From positions 27,926 to 91,925 of the forward strand of contig JAECUM010017545.1 of NCBI GenBank assembly GCA_016617855.1: a stretch of 64,000 nt of DNA, given 5' to 3'. The notes below the pieces were generated by a model, which worked only from the letters and a program-made list of their open reading frames with translations, was not told the origin of the DNA and made no database searches. Of the stretch, positions 24,376 through 36,875 are shown in pieces. The number at the start of each line of letters is the position of its first letter. The first letter of the stretch is position 1. Made by a program: the position numbers and the translations under genes. The stretch is from Megalonaias nervosa (Eukaryota > Mollusca > Bivalvia > Unionida > Unionidae).

Positions 24376-25098
24376 TATATATATAGAATATATGTATAGT
24401 ATGTATGCTGTATCAATGATACACCATGAGATGTATAAATTTTTCATTAAAAGGAAACAAAGCTTGCCAAGTTTCCTTTTAATGAAAAATTTATACAATG
24501 AATGGTATATCATTGATACAGTGTACATACCGTACATATATTTTATTTATATCACATACAAATACTTATATTTGCCCTTTGAACGGAGTTCAGATTTACT
24601 ACAAGCAGCTGTGTATTGACCTAGTGAATGAACTCCTCACATCCCCGAGTGTGTCCACTACAAAATGTAGTTTTATGCCTTTAGTGGCTATTTACAATCA
24701 CCTCTGCGTATTGATAAGTTGATTGTTTTCTTTTCTTGGTTTCTAATTTTCTCCACATTGATTAAATCAACATAATATACACTTATGATTTAAACATGAA
24801 AGATGGTTTTAATGATAAAAGTAGTGCACTAGCAACACTTGGATAGCTACGCCATTCACATACCGGCACATGGAAATTAATGTGGAATAGAAACTAAGCC
24901 AACCGACGAACCAACAAGAGGTAATTAAAATATTTTAATATATTTACAGTTGATCTAAGTCATTATTCTGCTTTAGCAACAGTACAATCGACCATAAACT
25001 CTGTCTCTGTCTCTGTCTGGCTGTCTCTCTCTCTCTCTCTCCCTGGTCAGTTTGACTTTAAATCTCTCTCTCTCTCTCTCTCCCTGGTCAGTTTGACT

Positions 25099-25141
<43 letters not shown>

Positions 25142-25975
25142 GTCGATTTGACTTTAAAACTCTCTCTCTCTCTCTTTCTCTCTCTCTCATCCTTTGGTCG
25201 GTTTGACTTAACTTTTACCATCATTCATAAGTCCAGAGATATCATGGGATGACACAAACGAAAATCCTCTATGTTTGTCATTTCATAGATTTTAGCCCAT
25301 ATCTTGTTAAGATGGTCAATCGATCGAGAGAGGCCTTTGGACATTTTCATATTTAAATAATAATAATCGATATTTTAGAACATTATAGTATGTTAAGAAA
25401 AAACTACAAAACATAACATTAAATACATCACAGTATGTGTACCACGTAAACGAGGAATTTACTGGCTTGCAACTTAGTATCATTGATAAACACTGTAGAT
25501 AAATCCCAAGGAAAGTGCACATGTATCATTATGACAAATCATATTCTTGTAGGTTACTTGGTGCAATTTCTGTTTCAAGGTTTTAATCCAGCCCAAATTC
25601 CTTTTCTCTCTCACTCCACATTTCTGCGCAGTTTGTCCGTTATGCATGAGAGGGGAGGGGAGAACAGAAAGCAGAAAGGATTGTGATGAAAATGTGTACC
25701 ATATTAAATTCATTTAGAAAATGGGGATTATTAATACTTTTCATCGTTATTTTCATACATCACTAGTGACTAATTTGTGGAAATTGATCATTGATCTATA
25801 ATCAACTGCAGACGCTCGCGAGAATGTTTATATATGTGTATTATTGCGCCATGGACGGATCACAATTTGATATACCAACAGTATTGGTATATCAAATTGC
25901 TTTATACCAACACTTTAAATGCATGTTATTTTTTAATGTATGTGGTATAAATATATATATATATATATATATATA
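24376..25975. mobile_element. Hairpin-ended 1.6-kb element HE, copy 1
   Basis: Non-coding. The left end is a palindrome of about 145 bp (24387-24533) with arms 'gtatgctgtatcaatgatacacc...aaatttttcattaaaaggaaac'. The right end has a second palindrome ('caatttgatatacca'/'tggtatatcaaattg', 25863-25901) and then (TA)n. An inverted copy spans about 54600-56400 and aligns end to end by eye. The body contains CT-rich arrays at 25010-25195. Neither copy has an open frame with a transposase motif, so it is non-autonomous. Confidence 0.8.
25010..25195. repeat. (CT)n compound microsatellite, four repeated blocks
   Basis: Blocks of CT repeats separated by the near-identical spacer 'ggtcagtttgactttaaa'. 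The opposite-strand equivalent in the other element copy is (GT)n(GA)n at 55653-55720, so the tract expanded independently in the two copies. Confidence 0.9.
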
Positions 25976-26079
25976 CAGAAACACACACAATGTGATGATA
26001 TGTTACAATATGACATAAAACTTACAGTATATCACACTATGTCACTAGAAGAAGTAAACTGAGATAATATGCTATATAC

Positions 26080-27160
26080 AAAATTTACCTTGATAGATGA
26101 TTATTCATACTTATTTTAAATTACATACAAGTTTTACCACATTGCTTCCAAAACATGCCTGTGGTTTTCAAATGAAAATATTAAATATTTAAAAATTAGT
26201 TACACCTTGCACACTTTATGTGTAATTATTACAATGCATGATCTGCTCAGGAAAGGCCACCTCTCTTATAAGGCCACTTCCCATGCTTCAGAAGCAGCAA
26301 CCTTACAAGGAGGACCACTATACCACTATAATAATAGGATCCATGACCATCCTTGCCTTATAACTGGAACAGTGTTATAATGAAGGGTGATGGAGTGAGG
26401 GAGTGATGTATTAACAGCATAATCCACAAAGTGATTGTCAGATGAGCATCATTCATCTTTAAAAGGAATGAAGTTTTTAGAAATTACATGAAAGACATGC
26501 ATTTAGTTTGTTTATTTTCTCTAGGTTCCTTGTTTACATTTTAAAACGGATACAACCATTTGTGTTTCTTGCTACAGAATTATCTCCAGCAACCTGCAGT
26601 ATCCCACTGCATGTGAACATAATGCAAATATTACTTTATCTATTAGTGCCATTGGAGATATTTAAATTATAAAGGGGTTTAAGTAATTCTTTCTGAAACT
26701 GAATGACCCAAACTAGTTATCTCAGAAATATAAAACATATATATGGAAAATGCATAATTTATCATCAAGGCAGGTTTAATGATGACTATGTGGTTTTTTT
26801 AGAATGTATTATTGGGCATTTAGCTAAACAAAATTGATATGGATTGGCAGTAAAGAAGGACATTATTTTAAGATTGCATTTTTAAAAAATTTGTCACATT
26901 TCCCTCAATATCTGAAATTCTGGACATCACGGCATGTCCAAAAACTTACAAGATCTTCGTATTAAATTTCTAAACTTGAATAGAACTTAATCCTTTTGCT
27001 GATATTACATAGGTGAAAATGATAAAAGTTTTAAAACAAATAATCAAAATTTACTCCATATACAATATTTTTAAAGTATCTTTAGCAATAATATTGGCAT
27101 ATAAAGGCAAAAGCTGAAAGAATTCAATGGAATAATAAATTATTTGCTAATCTGTTTCAA
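26080..27160. other. Intron, nothing recognised
   Basis: AT-rich sequence without motif between the HE element and the 45-bp array. Confidence 0.4.
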
Positions 27161-27174
27161 TCATTTGTACTAGT

Positions 27175-27865
27175 GTAAATAGAGAAATCCAATCAGACAG
27201 CAAGTAACAAGTAGTATCGAGGAATAGGGAAATCTCATTGGACAGGCAGTGACAAGTACTAAGGTAGAATCGGGGAATCCCATCAAACAGTTTGTAAAAT
27301 GTACAAGTGTGGAATAAACGAAAATCCCATCAGATAGCCAATAATAAGTACTAGTGTGGAATAGCATGATCAAATCAAACAGCCAGTGACAAGTACTAGT
27401 GTGGAATAGGGGAATCTCATCAAACAGTCTGTAACATGTACAAGTGTGGAATAATGGAATCCCATCAGACAGCAGTGACGTACTAGTGTGGAGTTGGGGA
27501 ATCTCATTAAGCAGTCTATAGCATGTACAAGTATGGAATTGAGGAATCCCATCAGACAGCCAGTAACAAGTACTAGTGCGGAATAGGGGAATCCCTTCAA
27601 ACAATCAGTAACATGTGCAAGTGTGGAATAAAGGAATCCCATCAGACAGCTAGTAACAATTGCTAGTGTGGAACAAGGGAATCCCATTTGTTAGTAAAAT
27701 TTACCAGTGTGAAATAGGGGAATCTCATCAAACAGTCAATAGCAAGAGTGGAATAGGGAAATTCCATCAAATAGGCAGCAGTCAATACTTGTGTGGCATA
27801 GGTGAATCATATCAAACAATCAGTACCAGTGTGGAATAGGGAAATCCCATCAGACAATCAGTTTT
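27175..27865. repeat. 45-bp minisatellite with dimeric higher-order structure
   Basis: About 14-15 units of 'gaatcccatcagacagccagtaacaagtactagtgtggaataggg'. Two subtypes tend to alternate: one with 'aacaagtactag' and one with 'aacatgtacaag' plus 'tcatcaaacagt'. The basic repeat is therefore often a 90-bp dimer. A 45-bp unit keeps frame, so the minus strand shows long periodic open frames that are not genes. The array ends about 80 bp from the donor of exon 27948-28080. Confidence 0.9.
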
Positions 27866-27947
27866 AACACTGCTTCACTGGCAGCAGTTGATATTAATGA
27901 AAATAAGAGTAATTGATATTCAATAAAAACAAACTGATTCAACATAC

Positions 27948-28080
27948 CTTTCCTGACTGGAGATCCAATGTCATGAACTTAAGGCGACCAGGCTGCTCAA
28001 TGAAGTGGTGAAAATTGTCCCTCATGGCATACAAGCTGGACAGATTCTGCTGCTCCTGGAAATTCATCACTCCCAGGTTC
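27948..28080 (-). CDS. Exon of the SPRY-domain gene
   Basis: Acceptor 'cctgtttggaaaccag' (short pyrimidine tract), donor AAG|gtatgt. One base completes the Lys codon from exon 32601-32788, then 44 codons: NLGVMNFQEQQNLSSLYAMR, DNFHHFIEQPGRLKFMTLDL, QSGK. The helical, Gln/His-rich composition is typical of a linker or scaffold helix. Confidence 0.87.
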
Positions 28081-29133
28081 CTGGTTTCCAAACAGGTCAA
28101 GTGAAATGAAAAATAAATTTTCTTTATTGTGCACCTTATAGTGTCACTGCATTAAATCTAATATCACAGTTGCCTATGTAATGCTTTTGACATCCCAAAT
28201 CCCCTAATCTAAACTAAGCCATCCAATTATAAGTGTATCTTATTTACTAGTCTATTTATACTAAAGTAATTTCATGGGTTATTAATAAGAATATAAACAA
28301 TTACAGAGGTAATTAGATGTGGAGATATATTAACAAGAACAAAGGATTGCTGATCAGATCTTACTGCATACTGTGACCATGTTGCAATCCTGATTATACC
28401 TAATTACAAAAGAAGAGTACAAATATGTATGAAAAGATTCATTATTGACCAGAATCTGGGACCTGAAACATTTTCCAAAAATACTTTTAGTGGATTCAGT
28501 TCAAGTAAAAGATTAACCAAGATGACAGCTCAAAGCAGCATTCAGTAGTTTCTGTCCTTCTTACCAGCCACATTTTCTGACTTTCTAATGACTGAAGAAA
28601 CATTTCAAACTACCTCAATATACCTTAAAAAAACTACCTTTAGTTTCAGAATCCAGTTGAACTAATATTCCATGTTCCAGTATGGCTGAGAGTGATGAGC
28701 AAAAAATGGCTGCTTTTTCTTCTTCTTTCATGAATATTATATACAACTAGCAAAGCAAAACAATCCACATTCTACTACATATGATATCCACCACAAGTAA
28801 TTCTGGACACAAAGTTGGGCTTGATTAAGAGAACATTTACCTCACATGGAGCAATCTATAAAAAAGTTCAAACCTGAATGAGAACAACATGTGACAGTAA
28901 CCACTTTGCACATGAGGCATAGCTTAAGAAATTTCTTTAGTTTATTAGCACATATTAGGAATGTAGAGAAAAACAGCTCACTTCAATAATATCACAGCTG
29001 TAAAACTTGATAGTTATGCAAATACTGATAAAAATTGATTTAATCCCTCATTAGATGTATGTTAAAACTGTGAATTCTGTCCATGCATATCTATCATTAG
29101 ATAACCATGATGAATCAATTAATAATTATGAAA

Positions 29134-29358
29134 GCTTGTTGTTGTTGTTGTGGGCTTAACACCATTTTTCAGCACATGATTGGCTATACATGGTGGAGGA
29201 AAAACCCAGGAAAACCACTGACCTGAAGGAAGCTACTGGCAAACTTTCTTACATACCTACATTGGCTAAGGCTAGGTTGTAAACCAATGCAAACATAATT
29301 GAGATCTCAGTGATCTGTAAAGGTGAGCACCTTAGACCACTCAGCCACCCTGGGCCCC
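29134..29358 (-). mobile_element. tRNA-derived SINE with 10-bp target duplication
   Basis: On the minus strand the head reads GGGTGGCTGAGTGGTCTAAG, a good pol III A box of Leu/Ser-tRNA type. The middle carries 'ggtttttcctccaccatgtatagcc' and the tail ends in (AAC)n. The exact duplication AATTATGAAA flanks it at 29124-29133 and 29359-29368. About 225 bp. The internal B box is decayed. A relative lies at 33290-33575. Confidence 0.85.
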
Positions 29359-29379
29359 AATTATGAAAAGAATAAGAAA

Positions 29380-32090
29380 CTTAGCTTTTACAGTATAACA
29401 TACATTTCACATAATGTATCATCTATGTACAATGATAGTAAATGATTCTGTTAATGTTGATTCTCACTCGGAGGCTCCTCAAGTGTCTAATAGGTCAATG
29501 TCTTTCTGTACATAATGTAAATCAGTCTCACATTGAACATTCTGATGTATCAAACTCTACTACAAGTGGTCAAGGGACAACATACGAGTCTTGTATATCA
29601 TGTTCATTATGTGTTTATGTAAATAATTTTCAAGGTTGTGAAAAGCAATCTGTTAAGTCTAAAAACAATAGAGTACATTGCATAGGGTCATGTCTGAAAA
29701 TCAGTCCTGTGATCAAAACTGTCCTGTGTTTGGCCTGCTTGCAATAGGTCTGTGTAAAGGTTCAAAATTTTGTAGATAGTTTCGCAGTTCATTTTGCCAT
29801 GGTCAGCATGAAACATAACCATTACAAATGGCATACTGGGCTAGGCTTGCAATAAGTATGTAGCTTGCCATGGTTAACCTCTCTTGTTTGGAGGCATGAG
29901 TGAGTTTTAATTAGAGTCTGTCGGAAATTGGTCAGACAGCTAGGTTTAAATAAGGTCATGTAGTGGGAAATGACAAAGCTAAGACAAGCCAGATCCAAAT
30001 TTTGGGATATCTTGGGCCATTTGAAATAGGTCTCATAAAATGATATTTTCCAGAATATTTATTAATAAAGGTGGTCTAGAGAGAATTATTCTGACTCTGC
30101 TGGGAGTGTTACAATATTTGGCAGTCACAGAAAGTTAATCATGATTGGCTAAGCTACATGAGGGGTGAGTTTCTCAGATGAAATTCAAGATTTAACTAAC
30201 CTCCCTTGTGATATTAGTCAGTCCAAGTTTTTCTGTGGAAGGGAAAGATCTTGATTCCAGATCGGTAAAATGTACTTTTCTGATTAAACTATTAATGGGG
30301 ACAGGTGTCTGGAAAGTTGAGGACACAAAAAAGAGAGATTCAGCTTCACAGAAAAGAGAGCATGTCTCAGAAAAGGCACAAAGGTATTGTCTCAATCACA
30401 TACAATATGTTCATTGATCAAAGTCTGAAATTCTTAGTTGATTTTATTCATTTTAAATTCATACATCTATTTTCCAGGAGTTCAGAAGTTAATGGTTTGC
30501 ATCTGTTTGTCTTGAATGTAATAGGAATCATATATTTTAAGAATTTCATGCCTTACTTCTGATACAAATTGTGAGAATTAATTTATCTGTCTTAAATGGT
30601 ATATATCAGGTATACTATGAATTAATTTTACTATGTCTATGTCAATGAACTGCTGCTTAGCAAGTAATGTAGTCAGGACATGCAGTGAAGTACATTAATT
30701 AATTTGTGCAATTAAGTTGTGAATTCTCTTCAACTGAGAATCCGTGGTGATAGCATTAGGAATGTATGTCAACCGACATTGTTCAGCTAGTGGTATATAG
30801 TCCACAGCAGGATATAGCAGTTTATCTAAGAAGTCAAGTTATGTCATGGTTCCAGTTAGGAATGCAAGTAGCCACTAGAAAACACATTAATTATGATGGG
30901 GTTGTCTGTATCAATATCAAGTTGTTAACTGGTCATATTAGCTTAGTTCTGTTGAATTACAATTAGATGGTATCTGATGTAAAAAGAGTGAATACTGTTT
31001 GATCCCAGAAGGAAAACCAAACATTATTTATGTTGCATATTATATTTTATTTGAAGGAAAAAATAGCTCCATACTTGTGCAGCACAGTGAAAAAGAGTGC
31101 AGTTTACAACCACGTTATGGTTGATGACTAAAAGAGGTTGGAGAGAAAGAGAGAGAGTAAAGAAAAAGAAATACGGTAATGCTGTCATGTCACCAACAGT
31201 GATTAAATAAAGGACCAGCAGCAACCAGGTTATGCTGACATGCTGGCAATTTGAGTTTGATTTTTCACTCATTTCTATGATGAAATTTGTTTTATTGGTA
31301 TAACAGAACAACTAATTGATTTTCACATAAGTTTTGTAACTTTTTTGCTAACGAAAGTGATTCATTCAAATGTCATGTTCGATTTCATTTTGTTTATGTA
31401 ATTGATTAAATTGTTATCTTTTACATATGGTGGCTCATGTTGTTCTATTCTATATTCCTGTTCAGATCTCTGTTATTCCAGCCATTAATTTCATATTTTA
31501 TTTTACGGTTTACTCGACCCAGGCAGTATTACAGTGGTTGATAAACTTCTAGAACACCATCAGGAGGGGGACCTCTCACATCCCATCACTGACAGTCTGC
31601 AACCTAAATATCCAACATATCCTCCCCATAATGAATGAGTATCAGTATTCTGGGTCAATGTGAAACCTTTCTCTCTGAAATCTGCTTAAAGATAAATCCT
31701 TCCTATAAAACAAGAAAGACATAATCACCCCAAAATACAATTATGTTATAATTCTTTGAATGGTACATAAAATAAAAGTAAAAATTAAGTCCTTAAGATT
31801 CTTTGTCAAAAATCAAGATATTAAAATTCCCTAATATATGCAATAAAAGATGAAGATAATTCAAGATGGTGCCTTGGGGTGTTACAACATTAGCTACAAC
31901 CTGTCTCTATCTTTCAACTGTCTCTATATACCTACAATAAAAGTGTCTGATTTTATTAAATTTATTTTGAAAAATTAGCAGACTGGTACAGTACTTGTGA
32001 ATTGCAAAGATCAAATAGTAGGGGGGAGGGCCCAAACCAAAGTAGTCAACAATGGCAAGGATTCAGGATTTCCAGTATTGGCAAGACTGA
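29380..32090. other. Intron, nothing recognised
   Basis: Long AT-rich intron. The open frames at 29442-29747, 30192-30562 and 31024-31311 show no domain, no splice framing and no periodicity. A GA-rich tract lies near 31140-31172. Confidence 0.45.
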
Positions 32091-32109
32091 TTGCTGATGT
32101 TTCTGAATG

Positions 32110-32520
32110 TGGACAAATTCAGATCCAGGGTTGTTTTCCCAGTGGAATCCCATCAGGATAGCCAAAAATCCCAATAATTTTTTTCCCAGTGAGATCCTGG
32201 GTTGTTGATATCCTGAATTGTTTTCCCACTGGAATCCCATCAGCCAAAAATCCCAATTTTTTTTTCCCAGTGAGATCCTTGTTGTTTTTTTTCCAGTGGG
32301 ATTCTGCTGTAACATAAAAAAAATACCTTCATTTTTGCCAGTAGGATCCTGGTTGTTTTTTCTCCATGGAGATCCTGCCTGGATGTTAAAATTACTATAA
32401 TTGTTTTCCAGGATGGATTCTGCTGACAGCTTACTCCCTGGTGGGATCCCTCAGTTGAAAAAAAAGAAACAGGACAAAAACAATCCTAACATATTTTCCC
32501 AGCAGGATCCCGGTTTTCTA
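32110..32520. repeat. Irregular minisatellite based on 'ttttcccagtgggatcctg'
   Basis: About ten unequal units, often paired with 'gttgtttt' and 'ccatcaggatagccaaaaatcccaat'. It ends 80 bp from the donor side of exon 32601-32788. Confidence 0.85.
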
Positions 32521-32600
32521 TAAGACACAAGCAAAGATTTAATTTAAAATGATTCGCTCATGTCTGAAGGTAGGCAACTAAATCCTTTAATGATACTCAC

Positions 32601-32788
32601 TTTTCTACCGCCTGTATTTTGTCCTCTATGATCTTGAGAACTTCAAGGTCATCTTGTAATTTGATCTGTTGTTTAAGAAGCTGCATTTTTCCTGATGGGT
32701 CAGAGCTCCCTGCACTCATGCTAACCACCACAAAGTCACAACCATGAAATGGTGGAATAGTATCTTTCTTTTCTTTTTCTTCTTTGAC
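32601..32788 (-). CDS. Exon of the SPRY-domain gene (charged helical segment)
   Basis: Acceptor 'tatatttcatag', donor GAAAA|gtgagt; starts in phase 0 and ends in phase 2. It encodes VKEEKEKKDTIPPFHGCDFV, VVSMSAGSSDPSGKMQLLKQ, then QIKLQDDLEVLKIIEDKIQ. The Lys/Glu-rich start and the later heptad-like Leu/Ile spacing suggest a short coiled coil after the SPRY domain. Confidence 0.88.
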
Positions 32789-33289
32789 CTATGAAATATA
32801 AGTTGATGTTTTCACTGATATAAGGTACTACTGATCTACAACAGTTATTACATGTTCTAAAAAGAATTTCATTATTGATATTTCAATATCAGTTAATAAT
32901 AATTTATCACAACATTCATATTCATTTTAAAGGTCAAAAAAATTACATAAAAATGAATTTTCCAGTGCTCAGTACAATAATGTTATTCATATCAAAGTAT
33001 TTGCATACCCTCTCATTTGTTTGTATACCCCCCTCAACCAATGTGTCTTATAATTTATAAGGCTACATACAAAATTTCCTTGAAATGAAATATAAAAAAA
33101 TTACATGATTAAGTACTTTAAAGCAAGTCCAACATTCAGCAGCCAGAACTTCATTATTTGATGATGCAAAAAGCTGATAATCAATTTCTTCTAAGTTATA
33201 TCAATATTGATATGCAAATACAATTTTACTCAAAGCCAATAATTACTAAGAAGATTGAGTGAAAATAAGAGTAGTGTGTCCAACAATCA

Positions 33290-33575
33290 GGGCCTGTTGT
33301 TGTTGTTAATGATGTTTTGGATTTAATGCAATTTTTCAGCACATGATAGGTATACATGGCGACCAGCATAACCGGTGGAGGAAGAATCTGGGAAAACCTT
33401 TCAAGAACCACCATATCACGAAAGCTACTGACAAGCTTTCTCATATACCCACACTTTTCTCACATACCCACACTGGGTGAGACTGAAACACAGACCCACA
33501 CAGAAAGAGGTGAGATGGAGTCATCAGTAAAGGTGAGCACTAATTTAGACCACTTGGCCACCAGAGCCCCAATTT
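33290..33575 (-). mobile_element. tRNA-derived SINE, older copy
   Basis: Same layout as 29134-29358: minus-strand head 'ggctctggtggccaagtggtcta' (A box), shared middle 'tatacctatcatgtgctgaaaaat', and a tail of AAC repeats at the left. It is longer, with an extra 'cacacccacac..tcac' segment. No clean target duplication remains ('aatcaggg' against 'aatttggg' at best), so it is older than the other copy. Confidence 0.72.
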
Positions 33576-33589
33576 GGGTCTATAACATT

Positions 33590-34460
33590 GCTAAAAGATG
33601 CTGCAGACAGAATGCTGAAAAATCCTATTCAGCCATAGTTTTATTAATATAAAGTTGTATACTAAACAATGGCTGAAATCCAATAGGAATAAACGGAGAT
33701 AATGCACAGAAAGGAAAGCATATGAATCAATTGCTATAACTCTGCTAGAAGATGATGTCCCATGCTGAACATGTAACTCTGCAACAATGACAAACAAACT
33801 CAGCTAAGGTCTCATCAATATCAACCTACCTACTAAATTTGTTTGCAATCCAATGAGGGCGTTATTGTGCAGAAATGAAATGTGGTGGGGCCTGAAAATC
33901 TGGTAACATATCTCTACTAAATGATGTATAATATGATAACTGTAACTCAGCTAAATAACAATGGTGAAAGCTGATAATCAACCTTTGCTATGGTCCAATC
34001 ATTTTATTTGTTATCTGCAAAATATGGTTTAAATACTACCATGAAAATTGAGTTGTATGGAAATAAAAGTGGATGGATCCAAGCAAAAGAGGCTATAACT
34101 TCATTCAATAATGAAGTAGAACAGTGACAATGAATTTCAGTCAGGCCTCATCAATATAAAGCTACCTATTACACTGACATCTATAAAAATTATAAGGTTA
34201 CTTAATTTATCTGGTTAAAATCCAATAATAATGATGGGAGTTACTGTGCAGAGGCAAATACAGGATGGTTTTGATAATAAGGGGCTATAACTCCCCTAAA
34301 CAATGATGAAGTATACTAACAACTGAACTCAACCAAAGCCTTGTTTCTATCAAACTATATACCAAATCTGGTTGAAATGCAAGAATTATTTATGGAGTTA
34401 TTGTGAAGAAATAAAAGCAGGATGGATAAATGGGCATAGAAATGGACAGAGGAAATGACA
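33590..34460. repeat. Old degenerate tandem repeat (about 150-bp units, 'ggctataactc')
   Basis: Five or six diverged units share 'gctataactc..ctaaa.aatgatg', 'aactcagctaaggcctcatc.atatcaa.ctacctac.aaatttggtt' and 'aatccaata..g.g.gttattgtgcagaaat'. I associate this type of phrase with mollusc genomes, but that is from memory and not a proof. Confidence 0.6.
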
Positions 34461-34582
34461 AACAGGCCCAATTTAGTATTCCACATTTATTACAAAAAGC
34501 AGAGGACAATATATAACAGACAAAACAGATCATTCACAGTAATGAAATAATTCCAATAATCATGTTAAAAAAACATCACTAC

Positions 34583-34738
34583 CTTCTGAAGTTTGCTGAT
34601 TCTCTCCAGCTCCAATTGCTGACGGAGAAGTTTGGTTTCTGAATAAAAATTGTTGATCTTCACCTTGTCATGTTCATAATGCATGGCCACAGCAGGATAC
34701 ATTCCATCACATTGAAATTCATATTGGTATTCATGCAC
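34583..34738 (-). CDS. Exon encoding the end of the SPRY domain
   Basis: Acceptor 'atcttttccag', donor AAG|gtagtg; 52 codons, phase 0 at both ends. VHEYQYEFQCDGMYPAVAMH then DKVKINNF is the final SPRY strand pair ('lyPavgl....kv.vnF'). After it comes YSETKLLRQQLELERISKLQ, a charged helix. It joins to KNGKR of exon 36876-37068 to complete the 'FFTKNG' SPRY motif. Confidence 0.92.
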
Positions 34739-34769
34739 CTGGAAAAGATAGTAGATATGAACATATATA

Positions 34770-35395
34770 TTTCTGGAAATGACTAAAATCCAAGGCCTTG
34801 GCTCATTATTTTAGGTGTATTAGATGTCAACAGGACTTTTCTGTAAGTAAAATCCAAGGCCTTAGATCATTATTTTAGGGGTAGTATATGTCAACAGGAC
34901 TTTCTGTAAGTAAAATCCAAAGCCTTAGATCATTATTTTAGGGGTGTCAGATGTCAACAGGACTTTTCTGCAAGTAATATCCAAGGCCTTGGCTCATTAT
35001 TTTAGGTGTATTAGATCTCAAGAGGACTTTTCTGTGAGTAAGTAGAATCCAAGGCCTTGCCTCATTATATTAGGTGTATTAGATGTCAACAGGACTTTTC
35101 TGTGAGTAACTAAAACCCAATGCCTTGGCTAATTATTTTAGGTGTATTAGATGTCAACAGGACTTTTCTGTAAGTGAAATCCAAGGCCTTAGATCATTAT
35201 TTTATAGGTATTAGATGTCAACAGGTTTTTTCTGTAAGTAACTAACATGCATGGCCTTGGCGCATTATTTTAGGTGTATTAGATGTCAACAGGACTTTTC
35301 TGTGAGTAAGTAAAATCCAAGGCCTTAGATGATTATTTTAGGTGTATTAGATGTCAACAGGTTTTTTCTGTGAGTAACTAAAATGCAAGGTTACT
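34770..35395. repeat. About 64-bp minisatellite directly upstream of a SPRY exon
   Basis: Nine to ten units of 'gtaagtaaaatccaaggccttagatcattattttaggtgtattagatgtcaacaggacttttct'. Variation includes 'gtgagtaactaaa'. In gene sense it lies about 35 bp upstream of the acceptor at 34738, so it occupies the region where branch point and pyrimidine tract function. Confidence 0.93.
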
Positions 35396-35399
35396 GACA

Positions 35400-36860
35400 T
35401 GTTCTTTCTCAAAAGCAAAGATAAATTCCTTCCTAAGTCATCGGAAAACACCAACAATGTATGGTTAGACAAAAACCCCATTCACATCAGACATTATATA
35501 TTAACTCCATAAATGATACTCAATGCACTACTGTGAAAGCGGTACAATACTGACAATACTGGTGCTGTGCTGAGTTTTACAACAGATAAAAAATAAATCG
35601 AAAACTTTTAGCTATGTACATCATGATCATTTTTTTTTCAAATAAGGAATATGGTTAATCATAATGAGAATTCACATCACTTTGGCACAACAATGGTGGT
35701 CCATGACAATTTTCTTTAATCTTGTTTATGGTCTGAATCAAAAGAAGCAACCAATAGATTAAGGAAACCAATACAACTGCCAGATACAACTCTTTTGAGA
35801 TTTTTTGTTATTATCTGATCTTATAACAATCTGTGATCCACTCGCAGATCTTCCTCAATTATAATTATTACTGTGGATTTAATAAAAGTCAGTAGAGTTT
35901 ATATCTGGTTTTATGATACAGTCATTCATAGCAGTGTTCAAATACTTATTCTGCCTAAAACCCATGGCCAATGGGCAAGTTCAGCAGATGGTCACTCATG
36001 ATAGGTCATTTATATACCAGTAATATAACTGAGACATGCAACGAGATTGGTCATAAATGACAGATGGTTGCTCATAGCAGAGACCATTCAGATCAGATTT
36101 TTTAAGTATTATCACTGAACAAATGGAAATACAGTCAGATGATTTATGTTGGCACTACAAACATTATATAACAATATAAAAACAATATACAACAATATAA
36201 AAACAATATATAACAATATAAAAACAATAACAGAAAAACAATATATACAAAAAACATAAAATGATTTTAAAAATGATTTCAATACAGAGTTTGTCTTCTC
36301 TTAGTCTTTATGGTGTTTGGTCTAAAACATGCACCAAGTGTTGTTTTGGTTAGCTGATGTAAAGCAGAGCGAAGATGCTCAAAATTTAAATTCAGATGTC
36401 TTATAGGTGTCTGCTATGTGCAATGGATGTAAATTTAAGCTGAGAAGTATCACCAATTTCAAAAAAAAAATTGACCCAAAATTTCAAGTAACTGTGACTG
36501 AAAAACAATCACAACCATGTGGAAAGGGGCCATTTTCCAGCTTTAGAGGATATAATGTCTCAAGCCTTGCTAGATTGCCCCATATGCTTATAAATATTAT
36601 TCTTTTTAATATTAAAGGATACTACACTCAACACCAATGAATATAATTGACATATTTACTAAAACTACATGCAAGCAGAATATGGAACTATATGTCTGTT
36701 TTGATTTTGCTGGCAAAATCTATCTGCAACATTTTCATGCATTTCTCAGATTTTGGGTTTTTGGCAATGACTTTGGAACTTTATACCAGTTAGTGTCAAA
36801 AAGATGGCTTATTTTATGCCACTGATTAAAAAAATTGCCATTGCTGGATCTTTTCCTGAC
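35400..36860. other. Intron with a small 'caatataaaaa' array
   Basis: Mostly featureless AT-rich intron. At 36150-36235 there are several copies of 'acaatataaaaacaatatat'. The open frame at 36407-36640 has no motif. Confidence 0.5.
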
Positions 36861-36875
36861 AAATAGTACTCTTAC

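Noticed and set aside
27170..27687. Minus-strand open frames of 144 and 105 codons with repeated His/Thr/Cys motifs
   Set aside because: They are the 45-bp minisatellite read in two frames; the period is a multiple of three, so openness is automatic.
29340..29360. A functional tRNA gene at the SINE head
   Set aside because: Only the A box is good; the B box is decayed and the sequence does not fold into a complete cloverleaf, so it is a SINE head.
31024..31311. Minus-strand frame with a hydrophobic segment that could be a small membrane protein
   Set aside because: The hydrophobic run comes from T-rich intron sequence and a GA/CT tract; no signal of selection or splicing.
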